A stretch of DNA of 64,000 nucleotides. It comes from Symsagittifera roscoffensis. Its lineage: Eukaryota; Xenacoelomorpha; Acoela; Convolutidae. Both the position numbers and the translations under genes were made by a program. This document shows positions 1-9,470 of this stretch, piece by piece. Position 1 is the stretch's first letter. Each line of letters begins with the position of its first letter. The DNA lies in NCBI RefSeq assembly GCF_963678635.1, contig NC_087062.1:3497556-3561555 (forward strand), read 5' to 3'. The notes under the pieces are model-generated. The model did not search any database and had not been told where the DNA came from. It saw nothing but the letters and a program-made list of their open reading frames with translations.

Positions 1-74
1 TTCTTTGCAGGCCACGAGCACTTAAACTCATGTGGCACTCAGCAAAAAAAACAGCCCCAACAAAGTCTTACCAC

Positions 75-707
75 TTATTGGTCGTTTGGCTCCGGCTGGA
101 GGTCCCGAGCCAACACCTCCGCTCTCCGCACTTTTGACCTGCGGCGTCCCTGCGATGGTTTCTTGGTCTGGGCCCGTATCCTTGAGAAAATACTTGGCAG
201 GTGGTCTCGATGGGACAGCACCACCCGTGGTGACTCCAACTCCAATTCACTTGACTGGTGTAGTTGAAGATACTCTCTGAGGACCGCGGGATTCTGTCTC
301 TTCTTAATAGAGAAACAATTCTACCGGTTGTTTTTACGACGATTATCTCTCTCTTCCGCAGATCCTCAAAAATATCGGTAGTGCTCATTTTCCTGCAGTA
401 GACAATGCCACTTATTTGTCTTCGCTTCGAAATACGCCACAAATTTATCAAGTGGGCAGGGCATATAGTTGTTCGTGCGGTGGGAGGATTTGCTGTTGTT
501 CAGCACGTCGTGTCAGATAATAATCTGCATACTGGCCAGAGGTTTCTGTTCCAATAATACTCGTAAATCCTTCCCCCTGTTCAAGGTATTGGAGTTCAAA
601 GAAAGGCCGGGGACTGCGTAGACTTTCTGCTGCGTCTCTTTCCGTTCCTCTAGCTCAAGATCTTTCAGGCTGTGATAAAGGGAATTGGCAGCTACAATCA
701 TCGCCAT
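75..707 (-). pseudogene. Decayed 211-codon reading frame with three in-frame stops
   Basis: One minus-strand frame runs from an ATG at 707 to a TAA at 75-77 and is interrupted only by two TGA codons and one TAG. Between the stops it reads like real protein: charged, and with no low-complexity signature. The N-terminal part begins MAMIVAANSLYHSLKDLEL; the C-terminal part is rich in Arg, Gln and Glu. I do not recognise a family. The pattern of a long frame broken only by isolated stops suggests a gene or mobile-element protein decaying by point mutation. It could instead be a chance frame, but 211 codons with just three stops in AT-rich DNA is unlikely. Confidence 0.4.
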
Positions 708-840
708 TTTAGCTCAAACACTACTGACATTATGAACAAATAGAGAAAAAAATTTCGAATTAATGACTGTTTTCCTTAGAGGAATATAACAGTTTGCTTA
801 TAGCTTATCGCTAAAAAAGGTTAGAATTTAACAAAAATGG

Positions 841-1440
841 TTATAAGAAATTTAAAATGTTAATTCAAACGTTTTCGCACATTTTGGTGCATCATCAGGA
901 TTAAAAAAAATTTAAAAATGTTTACAGAATGATCAAAGATCTGAAAAATGAGAATCATGTCTAAAAAGGGCTCTAAAACTTTTTAACCAATCAAACTTAA
1001 GCAACTGTAATTACGTAATAAATTACGTAATCATGAATAACAATTTCCTGTAAATTTCTGAGATTTTTTATATTGTTGTTCTTCCATGGTTATAAAATTT
1101 CGATTTGAGATTATTTTCGATTCTGACATGTCAGTTTTTTTTAACTTGTAGCCATGTTCTACAAAGACTATAATTTCAGATTCATTTTATAACCATGGAA
1201 GATCAAAAAAGTAAAAAGTCTCAGAAATTTACAGGAAAATGTTATTCCTGATTAGGTAGTTTATTATGTTATTAGAGTTGTTTAAATTTGATTAGTTTAA
1301 TTGTTTTAGAGCTTTTTTTAGACTTGTTTCTCATTTTTCAGATCTTTGATCGTTCTGTAAGTATTGAAAAAAAACTTTTAATCCTGATGATGCACCAAAT
1401 AAGTGAAAACGTTTGAATTAACATTTTAAAATTCTTATAA
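841..1440. repeat. Foldback (MITE-like) element with ~250-bp inverted arms
   Basis: The left arm (about 841-1095) and right arm (about 1188-1440) are inverted copies of each other at roughly 80 percent identity by eye. Landmarks include GCATCATCAGGATT in the left arm against AATCCTGATGATGC in the right, and CATGGTTAT against ATAACCATGG at the inner ends. The 90-bp spacer holds nothing coding. This is the architecture of a non-autonomous foldback DNA element. No target-site duplication was identified. Confidence 0.7.
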
Positions 1441-1586
1441 AGACACGGATGAGAACCGACCAAATCCCCACTTCCATGTGCACCTGGTGCTAATTTTAAC
1501 TTAACTCATGCGCTTCACTGTGCACAGGGTAGTTTAGTTACATACATATAAGACACAATGAAATTAGAGACACTTTCGCCAACCTC

Positions 1587-2123
1587 ATGAACGAGGTTTG
1601 CCATGACGTCGAGATTGAGCCGAAACTTCAGCCGTTGCAAGGCGAAAGCTTTGTCAACAATTCCACTACAACTGAAGATGAGGCACGACTTGATATTAAG
1701 GCAAATGGTTTCTGGGGTTCACGATTCAGCTGCACTTTCTTTGATGTGAACATTTTCAACTCCCATGCCAAAACATCGCGAAAATTGCATAAACACGCAC
1801 ACAGATACCATTAAACGCTGAAGAACTCCAAATATCAGCAAAGAATTTTAAATGTAGAGTAGTGTAGCTTCTGCGCGCTAATTTTCGGATGCACCGGTGG
1901 CGCTGCTCTAACAGCCACGAGGACGATGCAGCGTTTAGCCGAAAAACTAGGTGAAAAAAGACAAAAAAGCTATCCAGAATCTACAAACTACATAAGAATT
2001 AAAATAAGCTTCGCGCTCCTGAGGAGCTCTATAATGTGTATAAGGGGGTGCAGATCGCTACGCAAAGTTCAATTTATCGACAACTCCATAAGCGCTATTG
2101 TAGAGGAAGGACGGCTGAGATAA
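1587..2123 (+). pseudogene. Fragment of a retroelement-associated protein, two internal stops
   Basis: A single frame reads through 1587-2123, interrupted by TAA at 1812 and TAG at about 1860. It contains the run DEARLDIKANGFWGSRF, then FFDVNIFN, and later KISFALLRSSIMCIRGCRS. From memory of the family, this combination resembles the C-terminal portion of reverse-transcriptase-encoding retroelement proteins that are multicopy in many invertebrate genomes. The upstream polymerase part is missing. Judged a dead fragment. A database comparison would settle the family. Confidence 0.55.
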
Positions 2124-3197
2124 ATTAACAATACGACGATGCATTTAATGCTGATTTATGACTTCATTGCTGATATATATGCATTTTTATAACGCTGGTT
2201 TGGCCCTATCCAGCTTGTGCACTTACCGTAACTAAACGGAAGGGCCGCTTTTGTAATTTAGGAAAAAATTATCATTCCATATTCAGAAAATTCTAAGGAT
2301 TTTGACTGGAATTTGTTATGAAGGGACTCCTGACTGTAACCTCGGTTACTATGTTACTTTTGACCTTCTGATTATCTTTGAAAAAAAAAAGACTTAAGTG
2401 AATTATTTGGTGATTGAATTTTTAACCCAGTTTCCTTATTATAGCAGATTATTATCAAGACTTTTTTTATAATTGAATACATAATTTAGTTTCCTTATTA
2501 TAGCAAAAAAAAACTAAATTACAGAAGGGGCCCTTCCTTATTATAGCAGAAAAAAAAGGAGAAAGAAGACATTTTATTTACGACACAAAGTAGCATCAGT
2601 AGAGTTAAGTATTTAATGGATTCTTACTATGCGTTAGCAAGGTCGCAAAACGTTGTTTCGACTGCGGCTGTCTTTGTTCTGCCGCTTGATTTTAAACTAC
2701 TTGAACAATAAACAAATTATTCATCCAATTGGTTGGCGCAAATTTCAACCATATACACATTTGGTGCCCTTCTCTTCACATCCTGAAAATAAAGATTCTG
2801 ATAGAATAAACTAAGGAAATCAGGAAATGTCATGTAAAATTTCCTGTTTACATTTCCAGTTGGTTTACATTTCCAGTTATTCTATCAGAATCCTGAAAAT
2901 AAAGATTCTGATAGAATAAACTAAGGAAATCAGAAAATGTCATGTAAAATTTCCTGTTTACATTTCCAGTTGGTTTACATTTCCAGTTGCTTCTTTTAAT
3001 ATTGCCAGGAGAAAAAGCTTGCATCCATCCGATTGTCTCCATCCGTTTAGTTCGATTGCGGTTCAAGATGTGGTGTAACGAGTGGTCTTACGAGGTTAAT
3101 ATCGAGACCAAAAAGTTTTGTCATGACCTAATTTGCCCGCATGCCAATGTTATATCAATCGGACGATCAAAACTTGTACCGGTGGTAGAAAGAGCCC
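2124..3197. repeat. Non-coding stretch with a 110-bp tandem duplication
   Basis: A 110-bp unit is repeated in tandem starting at 2781 and 2891 and ending near 2990. Each copy carries a short internal palindrome around TTCTATCAGAA. Earlier, the string TTCCTTATTATAGCA recurs three times between 2429 and 2550. No convincing gene is visible. A 72-codon open frame at 2987-3202 ends inside the adjoining LTR and is not supported by anything else. Confidence 0.6.
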
Positions 3198-4119
3198 TGT
3201 AACATTCGCCCGGAAGATACATATCGACGGATAACAAAACTAAGTCTTAAGACGACTGGCTAGCGTCTAAACAGAGCTTTGTATGTTTTTCACCGTCTCT
3301 ACCAAGCCAGTACTTTTCGGTGGTCTTTCTTACATCAGGCTGACAAAAACGTTACTGTTCTCCGGCTTCGACCAGAACGCTCAAATTAACTAGATTGCAT
3401 GCAAAAATAGTGAGCTCATGGCTGGGTCTCAGTATCCCCAGACCACGAGGTCACTCCTAAAAACAGGGCTACTACTTATTATATTACTATTGTTTTTGTT
3501 CAGTAGATAAAAATCATCATCTCCATCGAAGATGGATCAACCCTTTCCCCCCTACTTCTAGCTCCTCATTCTTGTCAAAACGAATTAAGATCTTAATTAA
3601 ATTCAAGTCAGGACATGACGGATGCTAAAATTCAATATAAGTTCATAAAAGTCCACGTCCCGAGACCCTTCCGGATTCTTGAATCCGGTGAATCAAGCTT
3701 CTTAATATCCAGTTCACAATAACTCGGAAGGCTGGGTTTTACCCTTCACCGTTGCTCGCAACGGCCTTGCAACTATTGTAACAGCACAATAGTTGCAACT
3801 CGGAACGTCCTCTGCTGTTCGGTAGTTCGTTGTTGTTTTTTTTAGTCTCGATTTCGTACTGTTCGTAATCGCAGATAAAAGTTGTTCTGTTTCTTTCTGC
3901 TATTTTAGCTAAAATGGCCGTCTCTGACGTTTCTCAGAAATATGACGTCATAATTCGAATTTTTAAAAATTAGAATTCCAGAATCTTCTAGCCTTCACCG
4001 TTTGGCTAATCGTTCAAATAACGTCCTTATCCGTTCTAAATCGCCAACTCGGAAGGCTTGCTGCTAAAATACCGAATTCTGCAGAGACTGCATTTTGGCC
4101 ATTCTGGTCGAATGTCACA
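3198..4119 (-). repeat. 3' LTR of the giant element (922 bp)
   Basis: Matches 20238-21160 throughout, with one visible substitution (T at the GTATG near 3282, C in the other copy) and one poly-T length difference near 3840. Its outer end sits directly against the decayed flank; on the inner side lies the polypurine-like tract. The LTR itself contains CCTTCCGGATT and its complement-like partner CGGAAGG, the same motif that fills the leader. Confidence 0.95.
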
Positions 4120-4132
4120 TACTCCCCGGACA
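4120..4132 (-). promoter_or_regulatory. Polypurine-tract-like sequence beside the 3' LTR
   Basis: On the minus strand the sequence immediately before the 3' LTR reads CCGGGGAGTA. A purine run abutting the LTR is where plus-strand synthesis is primed in LTR retroelements. Short and judged by position. Confidence 0.5.
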
Positions 4133-4939
4133 GTCCGGTCAATGTCCTCATTGAATCGCGCAATGTTCTAAGTGGTTACAGTGTCATCGAACAGAATTTA
4201 CAAAATGCACGAAATTACTTTTACCTACGTCACATCGACTCACTGCAGAATATAAATGGCATCATCCTACATCACTATAGCCTTCAAATTCTTTCATTAA
4301 TCTGCACATTGAGGATATGACTTAAGATAAAACATATTTTCTGACTTCCAGTGTCAATATCCCGATTGAAACTTTTTCTCCTAGATTTAAAAGGTGTTGG
4401 CTTGCAGGACAGTCCTGCCAACCAACAAGCTAAAATTATCCTACTATGCTCCTTCCCTTCGGAAATCTTGCTTGTTTATTGTCCTGAATATTAAAACTAA
4501 GGAACTTTGTGGTTAGAAAGAACAATGCAACAACCTCCCTCCTCAAGAAGTTACTCAAGTTTTTCATGTCACCACAAAGTGATCAGTCTTCCTAAGTGAT
4601 TAAAAACAATCATGCAGGCTGGAATATTCAAATATACTCTTCCCTCAAGCCTTTCTAAATAAATAATAAGTGAGTGTCTCTAAAGCCACTTCAACTAAAA
4701 CCAAAATGCAAATTTATAAATGCAACAATTTCCAAACTCAACTCAAATGTTTCAGTTTTCAATTACAACTTGGTTGCTTGGTTTCTCACTTGAGTTTTTC
4801 ACACACATAAAACAATTCTGAGTTTCAACTTTTCTTCATCATCCCTTTGTTCTCTTCTTTTTTCGTCGTTTAGAAGTTCTAAAACTTCTAAATTCTTCTA
4901 ATTTTCTTTCTTGTTGCCTCTTGTTTTCTCGACCATTCA
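4133..4939. other. Non-coding 3' region of the giant element
   Basis: About 800 bp between the last reading frame and the 3' LTR. It is AT-rich and holds no open frame of note. Presumably the 3' untranslated part of the element transcript. Confidence 0.5.
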
Positions 4940-5710
4940 TCAATGCTCCATTTCCTCCTCCTGTGACGCTGACTCTGCACTCTCGGTCTCCGTGTCTTGT
5001 AGCACGTCATTGACTATCCTGACGCTGTTGGAAGCCGTCCTCCAACACTTCTGCTCTTCCACCCTCTGTTTACAGCAAGGTAGGGGATCCACGTTTGATT
5101 CTCTGTTTCTACAGAAGCTGTTGTGGAGACACAACGTCACGTTTCTCTCCAAATCTTCTTTCAGCATCTCTGCCTTCTCATTTTCACTACGCTCGCTCGT
5201 CCTGGAAATTCTTTTCACAGCGGTGGTCACTGCATTCCGATGGGTCACGAAAGCTCGCTTGAAAGCTCCTGCCCCAATGTCCAGCTGATATTCACTGTAC
5301 ACTCTGCCATGTTTCGACATATGCTTTTTCGCATACTCGTACAACCATGCAGTCATGTTAGCTCTGAACCATGGCATCAATCGTTTTCTTGCCCATATCT
5401 TCTTCACTTCCATCGGAATGTTTAGAACTTTGCACATTGTCTCAAAAAGATCTAAATCTTTTAGACAATCTAATTTCTGCAATTGTTCTCTCGTCGGTGC
5501 TTCCTGTCTATTATTTTCTCTCACATAAGCTTCCAGCCATCGTATCGCCATCATAACTCCCACTATCACTATTGTTATGGGCTGTGATGAATCTGGTAAA
5601 CCCATGGAGAGCAGCTCTCCAGAGTCCCAGATCAACACCAGATTACTACGCTTGGGATACCACCAGGTCTGCAGCAAGCAGTGGCAAGGAAACTCATCAT
5701 GCGTCAACAT
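4940..5710 (-). CDS. ORF5 of giant element: 256-aa protein, function unknown
   Basis: Not recognised. Residues about 43-59 (PITIVIVGVMMAIRWLE) form a hydrophobic stretch that could be a single membrane-spanning segment; the rest is charged and helical, with a Glu/Ser-rich acidic C-terminus and several cysteines around residues 193-225. Its ATG lies inside the end of the preceding frame: ATGTTGA contains this start and the upstream TGA. Such an overlap fits termination-reinitiation on one mRNA, known from other mobile elements and RNA viruses, but here that is inference. Its position last before the 3' LTR is where env-like genes sit in some LTR elements; one putative membrane segment is weak support for that. 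Confidence 0.65.
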   Translation of the reverse strand: MLTHDEFPCHCLLQTWWYPKRSNLVLIWDSGELLSMGLPDSSQPITIVIVGVMMAIRWLEAYVRENNRQEAPTREQLQKLDCLKDLDLFETMCKVLNIPMEVKKIWARKRLMPWFRANMTAWLYEYAKKHMSKHGRVYSEYQLDIGAGAFKRAFVTHRNAVTTAVKRISRTSERSENEKAEMLKEDLERNVTLCLHNSFCRNRESNVDPLPCCKQRVEEQKCWRTASNSVRIVNDVLQDTETESAESASQEEEMEH

Positions 5711-8700
5711 GATGCTCCTCCAATTACGTTTTCCGAAGCTTCCAGCAATGGTTCCACTTCCATCATCACTCGGTGGATTTCATCATTCTCATCTACTGCA
5801 TTGTAATCTGTGACAGTTGATCCTCTCTGTTTCTGTTTTTCAAAGTCACTGAAGTTCCCGCTCACATATCCCATGAATTTCTTTCCTAGTATTGACTCCA
5901 ACTCTTCTTTGGTTCTTTCTGGAACTGCTGAGAAAATCTTACACAGTAACTCGTAAGACTTTTCAGACATTCTTGCCAACCTCACGCACTTCGGCACTGA
6001 AAAAGCTTGATCCACGATCGTTCTTGTGCTCTTCACGTCCACAGCCACGAAATGTACAGGGTATCTGCTCTTGCACATTGGAGCCAACGTTGAACCCACC
6101 AAATATCGTGCTCCTGATGGTCTACAGTAAGTTTCGCTGTGTCTGATGTTCATCTCCGTTTCGATTGCTTCCCTCCATTTTCCTATATACTTCTGCTCAG
6201 TCTGCAGAACTCCTGGGAATACCTCTACGCTGATGGCTGTGACCATCTCATGTTTCTGTTCTAGATTCAATAGTGACTCTAAAGAACCAAACATGCTGTA
6301 GAATCCTAGTGCTGTCACTAGATTCACATCGGTTCCTCCATGGCAATCTGCTATCAGTTCCGTTTCCGTTCTTGCTTTCATCACTACATTTCCAAACAAT
6401 ACCGTCAACTGCTTGTGTTGTTTCTCCAGGGTTTTCACACAGTCTAGACTTCCACAAACGTGACCCTCTAGTCCACAGACTTCCGCCAGACAGCTACCAG
6501 GTCTGACCCAGTCTTCTGGTCCCCAGCCAGGCAACTCCACTCTATCTTCTCCGTTGCTCTTAGAGGCTGTTATCATCACATTATATACGATGTTGAGGTC
6601 ACGCAGGTTACAATCCACATTCAGTTCCCTCTGTACGTCCTGTGTCGCCCGTAATATTGAGTCAGCGTTGGGACTAGGACACCACGATGGCTTCATCAAT
6701 TCCCACACTGCCATCAAGCTCGTTCTCAGTAATTCATCTGAGAACCCCAACCCAAATTCCACTCTCTTGTCGGATTTTGGCACTGAAGGTGCAGTCACCT
6801 CTTCTTCCAAGACCAATCCCAATTTGGCCTGTGGATTGTTAACGCTCTTAGTCGTCACAATTCTGGACGTCCAGAATCTTAGTAACACCGCCTGCTCATA
6901 ATCAAAGAAGCAATCTCGTATGTCTTCACTCAGGAAAGGATTGTATGCTATCCCTATAATCCCGGACACATAGCTATAGGACTTCTTCTTGATCGGTCCA
7001 CAGTATTCACTGGATTTTGGCAATGCTCCCATAGATTCTTTAGTGAGCCTCAACTCCTTGTTTGAGAATCTCCTGATCTCGTCTATCTTTTTCATGGGTT
7101 CCAGTTCTTCAGGTTCTTTCATGTTCACCCTCATCGGTTTACTTTGCTGCATATCCAGCATTGCTAGTAAGAACATGGCTTTCGTTCGCTCATCGCCTTC
7201 CTTCAACATTTTAACACAAGTGCTTAATGCAGGTACTGAGATCTGCTCTATCAGGAATCGAATGAAACAGAGAGCGTCTCTCCGCTTTGCACACGCTACT
7301 GCTGCTCCCTCCTGGACTATCAGATCCCTCAGATTCGTCATAAGGAAAACTTTTTCCTCCTTTGATCTCTTCCTTTCTCCCGAATCATATTCTTCGCTAG
7401 TCAGTCCCATCATGCACCAGGCGAGCCTGAGTTGTAATTCTGTCCTTACGTAAGGTACTGCCACGAGAGCATGTATTCTTGGCGTAGTCCTCATTTCCTC
7501 TTCGAAATACCTCAATACTACTGCTTTCCATGGAAGGCTCACCAACTGCTCGATCGTCTCCGCCTGTACGTCAGACGACGCCAAAGTTCCGTACGCCTTC
7601 TGCTTGAGGGTGGTGCCTTGCAACATTGTTTCCAGATAACCCTCCATGGCTTTTTCCTCTTCCAGGGCCATTACATGCCCTCTAGCCGAGTTTCGGTATT
7701 CCAACATCTCCATGTATCCACCGGTGGGTTCATCTATCGACACTGTCTCAGACACTGTCAGTCTGTTGTATTCCACTGGTGTTAGTTGTCCTGCAACACT
7801 TCCCTTTCCATGATTCATTGGAGATGGCTTGAAGTCCCTCATTTTACTCTCTCCACATTGACTGAGTATTTCCATTTCTAAAGTCGCTCCAGTCAGAGTG
7901 CGGTCACTCCTTTTGGATTTATAACCGGTTGACTTTAACCCCGCCATGAGAATGGGTGGCACCATCGCTATGTCAGTTAATATTCTATCTGTGCCAGACA
8001 ATTGGTAATCACCTTGCCCCAAATCCATGACTTCCTCAACTCGTTTTCTTTTCGCTGAGTTACCAGCTTTCATCGATATTTCCGAATCCACTTTCGTCTT
8101 TCCAATCCTCCTCGGCATCACTCTGCTGCCTAACTTCATTTTCATCGCATTGATTTTATCAATCACCATTTTCGATCGCATCGTTCCTCTCCTGGTCCTT
8201 GACAGGTACACCACCTCTCCTTCATTGTCCTGCGGTGTCATCTTGATGGGAGAATTCGCTTCACTCTCATCAGTGGCTGAGTCGATCAATAACTCACTCA
8301 GTCTCCCTTCACACTCATCAAGCTTGTCAAGTACTTCTCTCACCAAGGGTTGATTGAGACCTGTTTTGAGAATGGACTGGGTCCCATAGCTCTGAATCAC
8401 AGTCCAGACTTCTTCCATGAACGCCACTCTGTCCAGCTTACATCCCGTCCTACTCTCGTGGTCTCGGTGATGTACTTCCCATTCTTCTTCGGGTAGCGTT
8501 CCCAAGAAAGGTACTCTGGCTGAGGCCTCTATTCTTCTCCTCCGAGGTGATTCCATGAGGATTCTCTGATCGTTATTTCTTGTATTGCCAGGAGAGCTGC
8601 TCTCCGGCAAATTCCGTTTCATCTCCTCAAAGGCTGACGGAGGTTCCAGTGTCGAGATGCCTTCATCCGCTGGCTCAGTCGTTTCCAACGTGTCTGCATT

Positions 8701-9444
8701 ATTCTCAAGATCACTGAAGATATTGAAATCCAGGCTGGATGTTCCTCCTATCGATGCCCTGTCGTCCTCCCCACCAGCTTGATCTTGCTGCATGGGTTCT
8801 TCCGTCTGACGGTTTCCACCCTGTCCGTCATCTCCTTCTGACTTGTCCCCATTCGAGTTCGATGGTCCTTGTTTGTCATCATCAGCTTCTTCCTGGAATC
8901 TCGGTATGAGCAATGTACCGGCTGATTTATCTTCCTCTTCTCCATGGACCACTTTAGTTTCTTCGCAGCCGAAGGGTGCCAGGAAAATTCTCGTCTGCAA
9001 TATTCCCGCAACTTTCATCTCTTTTCTCACACTAGTCGGGATTACTGAGGCTTCAGGCAATTCAGTCCTGCCTCTCATCCTCATTGGAGCTGAGCCTAGT
9101 CGTCTCCATTCCTCATCAAATCCTTCAGGCTTGGGAGTAGCGGCGCTGCTTATTCGCCTTCTCGTCGCTTGATCCGTGTACGCAAATCGTGTGTACTGTA
9201 ACACGGCGGCATTTCTCCCCACGAAGTATGGATCCATCGTCGCCGAGAAATTCCCTATTCTCCTTTCATTGGTTTCGAATGCTCTCAACCTAGGAGTTTG
9301 TACTACGGAGACTGCTCCGAGCAACATCCTTCTTATCAGAGGGAATTCGGGGATTGCTTCGGGTAGCTTCTTGTAATCGCCCCAGTCCTTCGTCTCTTCT
9401 CTCAACTTGTGATACGCTGCTGTGAGACGAGGCACTCTGGTCAT
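5704..9444 (-). CDS. ORF4 of giant element: 1246-aa protein, function unknown
   Basis: A long uninterrupted frame. I recognise no domain. The first ~170 residues are basic and globular-looking; about 175-300 is acidic, low-complexity and probably disordered (DDDKQGPSNSNGDKSEGDD); the last ~700 residues look folded and mainly helical, with Cys-containing stretches such as CGLEGHVCGSLDC. There is no YxDD, DDE or DTG motif, so it is not a hidden polymerase, integrase or protease by motif. It starts 26 nt after the stop of the SGNH frame and ends overlapping the next start by 7 nt, so it is read from the same transcript or its splice products. The absence of any stop or frameshift in 3.7 kb suggests selection or a very recent insertion. 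Could be a structural or polymerase-accessory protein; no evidence decides. Confidence 0.75.
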   Translation of the reverse strand: MTRVPRLTAAYHKLREETKDWGDYKKLPEAIPEFPLIRRMLLGAVSVVQTPRLRAFETNERRIGNFSATMDPYFVGRNAAVLQYTRFAYTDQATRRRISSAATPKPEGFDEEWRRLGSAPMRMRGRTELPEASVIPTSVRKEMKVAGILQTRIFLAPFGCEETKVVHGEEEDKSAGTLLIPRFQEEADDDKQGPSNSNGDKSEGDDGQGGNRQTEEPMQQDQAGGEDDRASIGGTSSLDFNIFSDLENNADTLETTEPADEGISTLEPPSAFEEMKRNLPESSSPGNTRNNDQRILMESPRRRRIEASARVPFLGTLPEEEWEVHHRDHESRTGCKLDRVAFMEEVWTVIQSYGTQSILKTGLNQPLVREVLDKLDECEGRLSELLIDSATDESEANSPIKMTPQDNEGEVVYLSRTRRGTMRSKMVIDKINAMKMKLGSRVMPRRIGKTKVDSEISMKAGNSAKRKRVEEVMDLGQGDYQLSGTDRILTDIAMVPPILMAGLKSTGYKSKRSDRTLTGATLEMEILSQCGESKMRDFKPSPMNHGKGSVAGQLTPVEYNRLTVSETVSIDEPTGGYMEMLEYRNSARGHVMALEEEKAMEGYLETMLQGTTLKQKAYGTLASSDVQAETIEQLVSLPWKAVVLRYFEEEMRTTPRIHALVAVPYVRTELQLRLAWCMMGLTSEEYDSGERKRSKEEKVFLMTNLRDLIVQEGAAVACAKRRDALCFIRFLIEQISVPALSTCVKMLKEGDERTKAMFLLAMLDMQQSKPMRVNMKEPEELEPMKKIDEIRRFSNKELRLTKESMGALPKSSEYCGPIKKKSYSYVSGIIGIAYNPFLSEDIRDCFFDYEQAVLLRFWTSRIVTTKSVNNPQAKLGLVLEEEVTAPSVPKSDKRVEFGLGFSDELLRTSLMAVWELMKPSWCPSPNADSILRATQDVQRELNVDCNLRDLNIVYNVMITASKSNGEDRVELPGWGPEDWVRPGSCLAEVCGLEGHVCGSLDCVKTLEKQHKQLTVLFGNVVMKARTETELIADCHGGTDVNLVTALGFYSMFGSLESLLNLEQKHEMVTAISVEVFPGVLQTEQKYIGKWREAIETEMNIRHSETYCRPSGARYLVGSTLAPMCKSRYPVHFVAVDVKSTRTIVDQAFSVPKCVRLARMSEKSYELLCKIFSAVPERTKEELESILGKKFMGYVSGNFSDFEKQKQRGSTVTDYNAVDENDEIHRVMMEVEPLLEASENVIGGASC

Positions 9445-9470
9445 TTCGCCATTCGTTTTGTCATAAGGCC

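Noticed and set aside
2987-3202. 72-codon frame ending at the LTR boundary
   Set aside because: No recognisable protein, it stops within the LTR, and its front lies in the 110-bp duplication.
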